NCBI GenBank assembly: GCA_964058805.1
Contig: CAXKVV010001269.1
Location: 1-38,122 of the forward strand
Direction: 5' to 3'
DNA: 38,122 bases
Source: Schoenoplectus triqueter
Lineage: Eukaryota; Streptophyta; Magnoliopsida; Poales; Cyperaceae
Position 1 is the first letter of the stretch, and the number at the start of each line of letters is the position of its first letter. Positions 18,953 through 28,963 of the stretch are shown here, piece after piece. The position numbers and the translations under genes were made by a program. The notes below the pieces were generated by a model. It was given only the letters and a program-made list of their open reading frames with translations. It was not told the origin of the DNA and ran no database searches.

Positions 18953-19217
18953 TGCCATGTGGCATTAACAGAGTGAGATGGCCCTGTGGTATTATGCCAT
19001 GTGGCATAAGCTGAATGAGGTGGCCTCCCCTGGTTGTGCCGTGTGGCACAGAGGGAGTGTAGTGGACCACTGGTATGGTGCCATGTGGCATTAGGGTGAT
19101 GAGGTGGCCCATTGGCTGTCTGCCACGTGGCACTGAGGTGGGGCCCACCTGTCAGTGACTCATACCAGGGTGGGGCCCACTTGCTGACATGGCCCAATGA
19201 GAGGCTGCCACGTGGCA
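18953..19217. repeat. G-box-like palindrome array, exact 42-bp period (copy B)
   Basis: TGCCAYGTGGCA-type palindromes start at 18953, 18995, 19037, 19079, 19121 and 19206, spacings 42, 42, 42, 42 and 85. The last two have an intact CACGTG core; the third is TGCCGTGTGGCA. There is one more unit than in copy A. Confidence 0.85.
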
Positions 19218-20149
19218 CACCCTCTCTCTTCGATTATTTTATGCCTCTTGTGTTTCTTGTACCCAGTTTGTACCCAGAGCTGCTGTTATCCCCAACTTGC
19301 ACCCAGAACTGCTCTGATCAAATCTCAGCCTTTGATTAATTCATTTATTCTGCCTTTATTTTCCCTGAATTTATTTCAATAGCTCCACTTATCCAAAAAT
19401 CATGAAAATTTCACCAAAAATCCCTAAATTCATGATGATCATCCCTGTAATTTTAATTCCATTTTTTCCCTTGCCTCTCTGAATTAAAAATTCTTTATTC
19501 ATAAAACCCTAATATTCCTTATGAATTAATCCCTGATCTCAATTGTAGTTCTGTGTCTCTGCCAATTATCTCTCTCTTGCAGAAACCACCCTAACTAAAT
19601 ACCAATTAGACTTATATTGATATTCATTAGGGCTTGATTTGATTAAATGCTGACTACTTATCAGCAATTAATACAAATCTAGACTTGATCAGGTGGTTGC
19701 TCCCAGCTTTGGCACCTGATCAGTCTTGTGAAATTGACTTTCAATCCCTTAACATGAGGGTGACTTGGTCAAATAACTGACTACTTATCAGTAATTGACA
19801 CAAATCAAAGCATAGTTAGGTGGTTGCTCACAGCTTTGGCACCAGGTCAGCCTTGAAAGCAAAATCACATTTGGAATTTCTCATGACTAGTTGCATCAAA
19901 ATGCTAGCTTGGCATTGACATCATTTCATGTAGCATAGGGATTATACTGCTTCAGCTCCTTCTTAGGGTTAGCTCCAAAGGCAGATTTCTAGGGTTCAAT
20001 TCTGACTCCTATAGCAGGTCACTGAGGTGTGGGGTCCACCTGTCAGTGAAAATGGTCACATGGTGACTCATCAGATAGGCTATGTTGTTAGATTCATCTA
20101 CAAGGGACTGCCAGATGGGTCCCACTTGTCAGATAAAATGTAATCAAAT

Positions 20150-20200
20150 GGCTGACCCATCAAGAGATTTTCTCTCTCCTAAATCTCCCGAGGGTCAGCC
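20150..20200 (-). promoter_or_regulatory. Hairpin of promoter unit 1 (copy B)
   Basis: GGCTGACCC (20150-20158) pairs with GGGTCAGCC (20192-20200). The stem sequence differs from unit 2, but its place relative to the TATA box is the same. Confidence 0.65.
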
Positions 20201-20226
20201 ACCTCGAATGAGTAGGAGGTGGTGGG

Positions 20227-20234
20227 GTATTTAT
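20227..20234 (-). promoter_or_regulatory. TATA box of promoter unit 1 (copy B)
   Basis: TATAAATACCCC on the minus strand, the duplicate of the box at 20474-20481. Confidence 0.5.
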
Positions 20235-20396
20235 ATCCTCGTCATTCACCCTATTATTTCATTGTGGGATTAATGCTTAACCTCTGTTCCGGGTTGGTTA
20301 GCTTTCTTAGCAAAATAGGCTAGGTCCATATCATTGGAGCTGCTCATAAGGGACTGCCATGTGGGTCCCACTTGTCAGAAAAGATATAATCACATG

Positions 20397-20444
20397 GTGA
20401 CACCCAAGAGGTCTCCTCTCTCCCTCGATCTTCTTGGGTGTCAC
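20397..20444 (-). promoter_or_regulatory. Hairpin of promoter unit 2 (copy B)
   Basis: GTGACACCCAAGA (20397-20409) and TCTTGGGTGTCAC (20432-20444) form a perfect 13-bp stem, identical to copy A. Confidence 0.7.
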
Positions 20445-20473
20445 TCATGCTAAGTGGACAGAGAATAGCGGGG

Positions 20474-20481
20474 TATTTATA
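20474..20481 (-). promoter_or_regulatory. TATA box of promoter unit 2 (copy B)
   Basis: TATAAATACCCC on the minus strand, about 30 bases before the hairpin of this unit. Confidence 0.5.
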
Positions 20482-20713
20482 CTCTTCACTTTGCGCTCAG
20501 CATTCCATTGTGGGACTAATGGATTTGTTCCGGGGTTATGCAGCGACCTTTCCTGATCAGTGGGCCACCTTTCCACTGCTCTCTTTCTTCTCCCCCTTTC
20601 TTATGATTTATCATCAATTTATTTCATTTATTCATCTACTCATCCTTGAAATTTTTCAAGGGTAAACAGTATGCAGGAAACACAATTGAGCAGTTGAGCT
20701 TCAATTAGCCTTC

Positions 20714-20721
20714 TATATATA
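20714..20721 (+). promoter_or_regulatory. TATA box, LTR copy 2
   Basis: TATATATA on the plus strand, about 4.35 kb before the LTR end, the same distance as in copy 1. Confidence 0.4.
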
Positions 20722-22204
20722 CCTTAATGAGAGTTAAAAAGAGGGGAGCAATTACACACCCCTGGAGAGAGAAAGTGATCAAGGCAGCACACATCTTCCT
20801 ATTAACAAGAACCATTGATTCTATTTCTTTCTGGCTGGCATTTTCTGAAGGAGAAGCGCACACACACACCCTAATCATCAATAGTGTGAGTGAGAAGAGA
20901 ATTAGAGGAGGTGATACCATCCTAGAAGAAAAATATTAGTATAACATTCAAGTAAGATCAGCATCCTTTTCTTTTTCGTTTCATCTCTTAGAAATTAAGA
21001 TGCAATTTGATCCAAGGTACTCAATTTATTTTGACAAAGGTGATTTTGGTAGCTATTCCTTGTTCTTGTCATTTCTTTTCCAAGTTTCTTTCTTTTACAT
21101 CTATTTCCTCCTCTTTTCTTTAAAAAAACTTCAATTAAAAACAAAATCAGCTTTAGAGTTGATATCCAATCATGATCTCATAACACCAGTTGTTGTTTCA
21201 GCCTTTTTTTTTATTCTGTCTTTTACTTCCTTTCTTTCTCTATGTTGACTAATAACCAAGAATTAAGAGTTGATCATCTCCCTTATTCTGATTGAGTGAT
21301 CATGATTGAGAGGAATGTCTCAATTTATGAGATTTTAATGGTAAGTATACTGATTTCGATGAAGCCAATACATCGTTTATTTTTAAGAGACAAATTGATC
21401 GATATTGTTGAAGATCTCAGTGAGCCATTGGCCCTGACTAAAGTCAGGCGTGCCTTTAGGCCTGAGAAACGCTAATCAAAGATGTTGAATAGGCCAAAAG
21501 GGCTCAATTCAGTACCGGATGCGATGAGATTGTTTTACAACAACAGTACCGACTATCATTTGAAAGAATAAATCATGAATGAGTTCCAGTAAAGCTAAAT
21601 TTCAGACACAGGCATAGCAGTGATAGTCGACACAGATAAACAAACAAGAATCGGTGAGTAATTGTGCTCAAACAATGGCACACTTTGATCGGTACCGAAA
21701 CTGCAATAGACACCGAAAGCGGTACTGACCTGGCCGATGATCCACTCCATTGATGAACGCAGCAGAGGTATCACCGTGTTCACCACTATTAGACGACGCT
21801 AACAACATGAGCCGATCTCCGATCAGAGGTCCCGATCGCCGGAATGCCACTTGAGCACGAATCTTGAAGGTTGTCTGAAGAAGACAATGGAGAAGCACCT
21901 TGACACGGGATTTAAAGCAAACGCACGAATCGTGAAGTAATTTGAGGAAACCTGAGCCAGAGATTGGAATAGAGCAATTCATCTCGTTAGCGCGAATCTG
22001 AACGCTCCCCTGACGGTTCAGATTAAGATCACAAGAATAGAATGCAGCCCAGAACGAGGCAACCGGCCCATCAGTAAAGAAAATAAAAGAAATGATTGGA
22101 CCCGACTGGCAAGAATTAAAAGAAAGGTTAATCTCGGCCTGACTTATGAAACAACAAACTGGGCCCAACTGTTAGAAATAAATGAAATTAAATCCCGGCC
22201 CAGA

Positions 22205-23400
22205 TAATTAGGCCCAATAGTCAATTAATAACAGAAATGAAAATAATAAATAGTAAATAAATCATTTGGAGGCTCTCCTAAACTCCAAATTAACTCAAAT
22301 TTGTTTCTAAAATTTCCTTATTTTTCATACTATTTTTCTATATGATAATATCCCAGTTTTAAAAATATAATCATGTTAAAACAATTTAAAAGCAAAAGAC
22401 ATTACATATATTGATATATTTGACTTAGCTTTGACTTGTCATTTTACATACTATAAAAATTCTAAAAATTCAAATAAAATCATGAATAATAGTTAGATAT
22501 ATTTTACTGATTTTTCAAGTGATTTTTCATGAAATAATAATGACAATAGTAATATGCAATAATAAATAATGATAATAGCTCTATTCTTTGATAAATAAAA
22601 AAAATATATAATAATAAATAATAATAGAGATCATGTTAATATTTTCTGTGAAAAAGAATAAAAAAATAAATAAATAGCACAAAATATACAAAAATATATA
22701 CTATCATGGTAATAGATAGTAAATGCATTTTCTTCTATAATAAAGAATGATAATATAGTTTTATAATAAAATGAATTGCATTTCTTTTGTTATTTCTATA
22801 CAAATATACAATAAAAATATTTTTGATGGATAAAATGCAATAAAAATAATAAAGAATATAATGAATTCCATCCCTTATGGCTATTTTCAAATAGTGATGA
22901 TAATAAAAAAACCTTATATTTTTCTATAGATAATAAATAGAAATAAAAAAATATATAATGAAAAACTATAATAAATAGGATAGAATATTAATGATGATTT
23001 CTTTTAGCTATTATAGATCTTAAAAATAAAAAATAAAAAAAATAAATAAAAATAATATAGCTAATCATCTTTTCGATTTGTAAATAATTTTTACATAATG
23101 AAATATAATAATAAAATTCTATTACTTTGGCTATTATAAATACAAATAAAAATCATAGCTATTTTATTTTCTATTATTTTTGTAAGTGATTTTCTACAAA
23201 ATAAATAGAGCTTAGAGATAATAAAAATAAAATTCTACTATTTTAGCTATTATAAAAATCCCAAAAATATAAATAAAATTCTAGTTAATAGCTAACCCAT
23301 TTTCTATTATTTTTGTAAATAATTTTCTACATAGATAAATAGAGTTTAAAAAAAAATAATAATAATAATAAATAAATGCATCTTTATAATAGAGATAATG
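22205..23400. other. AT-rich non-coding middle of LTR copy 2
   Basis: Counterpart of 15.2-16.4 kb. No gene seen. Confidence 0.7.
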
Positions 23401-23518
23401 ATGGAAGATATTATGTAATAGGCTTTGTACATTTTGGAAATGAACAAATACGCTCACACAAGGGGTGTAGAGCCACATGAGGATGTTTGCACACATGATA
23501 TAACCTTTAGAACGATTA

Positions 23519-23725
23519 GTCAGGACAAGAACATCTTGACGAAGGATAAACAAGGTTGCAATGGCAACATGAGAAGATATGTCGAGACAAGAACATCTTG
23601 ACGTAGAATGACTAAGGCTTTGATAGCAACATAAGAAGATATGTCGAGACAAGAACATCTTGACGTAGAATGACTAAGGCTTTGATAACAACATGAAAAG
23701 ATATGTCGAGACAAGAACATCTTGA
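23519..23725 (+). repeat. 62-bp tandem repeats, LTR copy 2
   Basis: GTCGAGACAAGAACATCTTG begins at 23581, 23643 and 23705, with a variant at 23519 and an isolated copy at about 23932. Each holds the mini-hairpin CAAGA-ACA-TCTTG. Confidence 0.85.
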
Positions 23726-23794
23726 CGCTTGATGAAGAATAACCAGAGCTGCGACATCAACATGGAGATATATGTCGACTCTGAGGAAGAAGAA

Positions 23795-24125
23795 CATTAC
23801 GATGTCCTAGAGAGGTGACATCTTAATGACTCAGTACCATGAGCAAGTAACTCATGACTAAATACGCTCACACAAGGGGTGTAGGGCAACATAGCGATTT
23901 TGCACAAGTAATGTAACATATAGAATGATTAGTCGAGACAACAACATCTTGACGCTCACTGAAGAATGACCAAAGCTGCGACATCAACATGGAGAGATAT
24001 GTCGACTTTGAAGAAGAAGAACATTATGATGTCCGAGAGAAGTGACATCTTAATGACTCGGTGTCATGAACAAGTAATTCATGACCATTTGAGCTAATAA
24101 GACTGAACTCATCCGTCGATGAGTT
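23795..24125 (+). repeat. Duplicated set of perfect stem-loops, LTR copy 2
   Basis: 23795-23828: CATTA-GATGTC pairs with GACATC-TAATG with one mismatch, repeated at 24022-24055. 23838-23856: CATGAG/CTCATG around CAAGTAA, repeated as GTCATGAA/TTCATGAC at 24063-24085. 24106-24125: AACTCATC/GATGAGTT with a 4-nt loop. Confidence 0.8.
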
Positions 24126-24158
24126 TGTCTTCTGGTTCATCTCCCGAGATCGTGAGAT

Positions 24159-24748
24159 TGAATCGTTCTGTAGTAGATTCATCCACAAAACAGTGAATGT
24201 GAACCGTTCTGTAGGTAGGTTCCTTCACTAACACATACCTCAATGTTAAGCTGGCTCAGCGCTTCAGGTTTAACATTGTGTGTAACTGTGTTTCCTAGGT
24301 TTATGAATCGGCTTAGTGCTTCGAATTCATGATCTAGAAGATCGGTGAGAAGAAACACGTGGGCCATATCCACCCTTCTCCTGATTCACCAACCTCAAGA
24401 TCAACCGGCTCAGTGCTTCGAGTTGTATTTTGTGTGATTGGTTGTTGACTAGTTAAGATTGAACCGTTCTGTAGTAGGTTTTATCTTCTAGATCAACGGA
24501 GGTCGAGTCGTTCTGTAGTAGACTCACCTCAAGCCCCTCTGAAGAGATTAACCTGGTCTGTAGTAAGGTTATATCCCGAGGTGGCATAGACTGAACCGAT
24601 CTGTTTGTAGGTTCGTCTTCCATAGGATGAAGTAGGTCGAGTCGTTCTGTAGTAGACTCACCTCGAACCCCTTCGAAGAGATTAATCTGATCTGTAGTAA
24701 GGTTACCTCTTGAAGCGGTAAAGACTGAACCGATCTGTTTGTAGGTTC
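24159..24748 (+). repeat. Array of nine covarying stem-loops with conserved loop, LTR copy 2
   Basis: The loop is GTTCTGTAGTA or a close form. Stems: TGAATC/GATTCA (24159-24181), GAACC/GGTTC (24201-24222), AACC/GGTT (24462-24480), GAGTC/GACTC (24505-24525), TAACCT/AGGTTA (24549-24571), GAACC/GGTTC (24593-24614), GAGTC/GACTC (24639-24659), AATCT/AGGTT with one wobble (24684-24704), GAACC/GGTTC (24727-24748). A second hairpin type lies among them at 24241-24425. Confidence 0.88.
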
Positions 24749-25066
24749 GTCTTCCATAGACCCCTTTTGTGAACCCAGACGACCACTTGACCATCTTTTA
24801 ACTATACTATTTGCTTCTCTTTTTCAAAGATCCAGAGGTGCCTCGAGGTTAGTAGCCCAGGGTAATTAACGGTGGGGGCTTGCGCCCACCGGAATCTACA
24901 AGAACTCACAATCACTAAAAAACCCCCTGAATGTGCATCCAAATCTCTCTAAACGGCAGAATCAGCCGGCACCCAGCAGATGCACGCTCGGGAGGGATCT
25001 CCGTGTCCTTCTTCCGCAACCCATCGCCCAGCGACGGTGCGGCGGCGCGCGAAAAAGGGTCGCACA

Positions 25067-25221
25067 GTCATCGTCATCTGTGGACATAGAAAACTCCATT
25101 TTAGAGGATGACAGTACCTTTTTGATGGGGGATTTCATGAGACCGGATAAACATAATGTAGATTGTTTCCCATCAAAGAGAACTCGAAGTCCTGAAGATA
25201 TCCGTGCTGAAACCACTACCT
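25067..25221 (+). pseudogene. Unidentified coding-like remnant cut by LTR copy 2
   Basis: Directly after the LTR end, about 50 codons stay open in the frame entering from the LTR and stop at TAA near 25219. The composition (charged residues, an SKRTRSPED-like stretch) looks like real protein, not LTR. I do not recognise the family. It could be the tail of a host gene or of another transposon interrupted here. Confidence 0.3.
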
Positions 25222-25399
25222 AAGCAGTTGCTTGAGCCAGGAATAGGAAAGGCTTGTCTGTTGCCTCTATTTCTTATGTGGAGGGGGTTTCCTAAGGGTG
25301 GGCCTCCTAAATACTCGAACTTGGTTAGTATCTATGAACTTACCCTTTGATTTATCCTAGGATTTGGTATTCATTGTGCCCCTTATTTATCTTTTCCTT

Positions 25400-25634
25400 T
25401 GTCTTTTTTGTAGATGGAGGCTTTTATTGTATCCCTCAAGAGGTGGAAGCTCGAGTTTTTGAAATATTATTAAATGATGTCAAGAGCATTGAGCTCGGCC
25501 CTAAACATGGTATGGAGAAGAAGAGAAAGGAGTTAGGAGAGGGAATTGGAGTTGGTGAGCGGCTTATTATGCCCCGATTTGCCGAGCGAGCTCATAATTC
25601 AGAGAAGAGGGTTTGTTTTTGTTGGGTACAATGA
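25400..25634 (+). pseudogene. Unidentified possible exon remnant
   Basis: A pyrimidine-rich TCTTTTTTGTAG acceptor-like sequence ends near 25412. An open frame then runs to a stop at about 25632, with an EVEARVFEILLNDVK-like charged stretch. It may belong with the remnant at 25067. No family recognised. Confidence 0.25.
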
Positions 25635-26230
25635 AGTGGGGTTTGGCTGTACTTTCCCCCTTTTTTTTGGACTATCGGGGTTATTTTCCTACCGCCTCAT
25701 ATTGACAACTTTCTGTCCACCTTCCTTCATTTTTACCAATTCATTGAATCTAAATCATGGATTACCACCCGGAGGTGGTGGACGAACCCTTTTGCCAGTA
25801 TCAGCAAGATTGAACATTAGAATTGGGGTTTATTCTTCCTCCCTCTTTGGAAGCTAGATTTCCCTTGGAGGGGTGGTGATAAGGATCCTAAGGGGTGGAA
25901 TCTGAAGGTGAGTTTCATGATCTTTAGGAATTTGTCATTCTAAATTTGAATTTGTCTAATTGCCACTCTAACTCGTAAAGTTATGTAAATTATCAGTATT
26001 ATACAGTTAATCCATTTATTTAATTAAAAATTTCTAAATCATACTGTATATTGAAACTTATTTTAGTATTTTCCCAAATACCCTTCGCTAATGTGTTTGC
26101 TCCATTGAAATTATAATCGACGGCGCGGTTGATCTCTTATTGGAATATTAATCAACATTTCATCCCCTCTCTTCGCAAAATCACTCCTCCGCCCTACCTT
26201 ATTGGAAAGATAGCAGAAAATGGGCTGACC
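25635..26230. other. Intergenic, nothing recognised
   Basis: No open frame or repeat with support. Confidence 0.4.
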
Positions 26231-26343
26231 ATATAGCAACAAAAATCATTTAAAAAGCATATGCTAACGGTTTTCACACAAAAAGCATTACCAAATAATA
26301 ATAAAAAAAATTACGTCAGAGCATTTTCTAACGGTTATTTATA

Positions 26344-26466
26344 AAAAAACCGTTAGCAAAACTATCTTTTCTAAAGGTTTTCTCTTAAAACCATTAGAGA
26401 AAAGATTGTTCCTAATGGTTCGCACTTAAAAACCGTTAGGGGAGATAGTTTTGCTAACGGTTTTTT
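26344..26466. repeat. 24-bp perfect inverted repeat in the CACTA subterminal region
   Basis: 26344-26367 is exactly complementary to 26443-26466 (AAAAAACCGTTAGC…). Shorter CTAAAGG/CCATTAG-type inverted copies lie between. Confidence 0.85.
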
Positions 26467-26910
26467 GTTCAGAATCATCAAGAAAGTTCCTAAAATTCTG
26501 CTGCATTACTAAGACAAATGCTAACGATTTTTCCTTTTAAAACTGTTACAGATTATCCCGAAATAAACTTCCTTTCCCTAATAATTGCTTAACTTTTTCT
26601 AACCCCCTGTAGACACACAAAATTAATGACTCAGATGACACTCCCAAAAACTGTAAACCATGCACTCGGATAAGTATTCACTCAAATCAGCCATTAAAAT
26701 ATCTCCAGTTTCATAATGTCACTTTCATAAAGCATGAATTTTAGAATCATCTACATTTCAATTGCAAATACCCTTTCAAATAATCATGAATAATTTTACT
26801 GGTAAGATACGTAACTTTTGACCACTAGTGAGATATTTAATCATTCCTAGCTAAAATAATGATGATGATGATGATAATAATAATGATAAATTTATAATGA
26901 CTATGACAAA

Positions 26911-26912
<2 letters not shown>

Positions 26913-26961
<49 letters not shown>
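26913..26961. repeat. (TA)n microsatellite, about 24 units
   Basis: An uninterrupted AT dinucleotide run. A GAT/AAT-rich tract precedes it at about 26864-26890. Confidence 0.97.
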
Positions 26962-26965
<4 letters not shown>

Positions 26966-28506
26966 AAAGAAAATGTCATAGTTCTCAATTCCACATAAAT
27001 ATAAAAGAAAATTATTTTAGCTCACTAATGACATTGCCACTTAAATATTCAATTATTTGGTCATTTCTTCATCTTAGCCAAAAGCTTAGAATTTTCATTA
27101 GGTGAGTACGTATAAAAAGATGAATAGGATCATTCATTAATATCTATCAACAAAACTCCAAAGGTACTAGTCCTAGCTCATGTCCACCTTAAGAAGAAAA
27201 TAAAAAAGTTACAAGAAACCACAAAGTACTAGTCCTTGTGCTCAAAAACAAAGAAGCATACACAATATGTCTCATATATTTGACATAGTCAATACCACCT
27301 AGTAATATATCCGGTGGATTTTTAAGTAAACATCTAGGCGCAAAATATTATGATAATAATAATAATTTCTCCAAATAATATCTATCTATATATATATATA
27401 TATATTTCACAAGCTTCTTTTTAGACCCATTTACAATTTTTTTAATAAAAATGATATAATATTGGATGATGCTATCCATATCTATTTGTTTAGACTCAAA
27501 GAAAAAATATTTTCATTTAATATATCAAAACATCAAATTCATAATCAACGTACAAAAATTCTCATAACGAATTCGGTAATAAACAAATTTATTCACTTTG
27601 ATAAAAGAGTCTAATTGTTTTTTTAAACACGTATTGCATTTCTATTCTCCAAACAAAATAATAATAAATGGAGATCAACAATCATTTCAGGTGGTTCTTT
27701 TCTCAAGCACATATTGCTAGCATGAGAAAAAAAAAATTTGAGCCAGGCTAAGTCAATGCATATGTTAATGGGACTCAAATTTTCTATTAAAAGGAATATA
27801 TTCTTCTTTCAAGTGGGATGTCATTCATGGAAACGTGACTTTTCATATTGTACATAAGAACATGTCACAAGTACTTTTCTACTATAACAATAATAGCAAA
27901 ATCCTTTAATTAATAACTTTTAGCCAGCCAATAACTTTTTGTTCTTGAAAAGTATGATTTAATCTTAACAACAATTTGATGAAATCCGCTAATGATGTGG
28001 TCATTCTAAGAATAATATACTTTTCATAATATTTAAATTACCCTCTAGCAGAAATAATCAATTGTTGTTAAAAATAATAATACTATAATAATAATAATAA
28101 TAATTATACTATCTTAGATGTCCTAAAAATCAATTTTACCCTCATATTGTACTGACATTAAAACCTTGATTTACTAACAAATTTTTCAGAAAAAAAAAAT
28201 GACTCGACAAGTAATATTATGAAGTAAACAATGCAAGTAGTAATGCATATTTTCTTCCACGTGCATCTCCATATCAGATATTAAAATTTATTTCAAAATC
28301 AACCTTTCATAATTGATAAACATGTTCATATAACAACAAACCTATGAATATAACACAAGTCTGGATAATTTTTAGATGAGTCTAATTACTTGTACTTTAA
28401 AATAGATGTCTTGCATCAAACAGAACAAATCACAAATGGTCATCAGCTCCGCTGGTATCAGAAGCATTGCATGGGAACTTTGACAGAAGTGTGATATCTT
28501 GCATAA

Positions 28507-28963
28507 GGGAGTGTTTAGCAATCAATGGAATAGAAAAAAATTATAATAGAATAGTTATTCCGACGAATTAATTTGCCAACGAATTTTAGACTAAGTAGAA
28601 GAGTGCGGAATAGTGCTAATCCGGTATACCAACTTATAGGTGGAATACCGGATTAGCTCTTGTCGGAATAGCGATTATTGTTTGATTATATTATATTATG
28701 ATTATGATTAAGATTAGTATTATTATATTATTTTTTATTATAAATATAATTTTAATATTATATTATTATATTATGAATATAAATATAATTTATTTATTAT
28801 TATATTATTATAATCACGATTATTTATTATTATATTATTATATGTTGATTATAGTGATGATTAATTTATTATTATAGTATTATAATTATAATTATTTTTA
28901 TGATTATGATTATATTTTTATTATTATATTATTTACAATTCATCAGAATATTCAAACACACCT
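28507..28963. mobile_element. Likely MITE with AT-rich core
   Basis: Terminal GGAGTGTTT at the left and AAACACACCTT at the right are roughly inverted. 28615-28630 pairs with 28642-28657 (GCTAATCCGGTAT…) with one mismatch, and this palindrome extends outward through TATTCCGAC/GTCGGAATA. The family is not assigned and the target duplication is not clear. Confidence 0.45.

Larger units (their letters stand above)
17771..20669. repeat. Copy B of the direct repeat, LTR-like
   Basis: Homologous to 1-2529 in the same orientation; the left limit is approximate. The right limit, after GGGTAAACA, is also the start of LTR copy 2. B carries two tandem units of the TATA-plus-hairpin module (20100-20340 and 20341-20580) where A has one. 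Minus-strand TATA boxes and a TG start suggest it is the U3-side part of the 5' LTR of the gag-pol element. The alternative is an independent LTR nested here. Confidence 0.55.
20670..25066 (+). repeat. Second LTR of the same family, plus orientation (LTR copy 2)
   Basis: From about 22205 to 25066 it is the reverse-complement counterpart of 13453-16420, with near 95% match in the last 300 bases by eye and more change in the repeat arrays. It ends GGGTCGCACA at 25066 and is followed by non-LTR sequence, with no primer binding site. It therefore looks like a solo or truncated LTR. Its 5' part (20670-22200) has a TATA box only about 45 bases from the junction with B, so U3 is probably truncated. 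Confidence 0.65.

Noticed and set aside
23519..23725. CRISPR array
   Set aside because: Regular spacing exists, but the spacers are also repeated, the context is a plant LTR, and there are no cas genes.
23281..23797. Minus-strand frames with repeated SRCSCLDIS-like peptides
   Set aside because: They arise from translating the 62-bp DNA repeats of the LTR. The repeat is at DNA/RNA level and no start or domain supports a protein.
24933..25066. Treating the whole 24933-25223 frame as one gene
   Set aside because: The first part is LTR sequence shared with copy 1; only the part after 25066 is independent.
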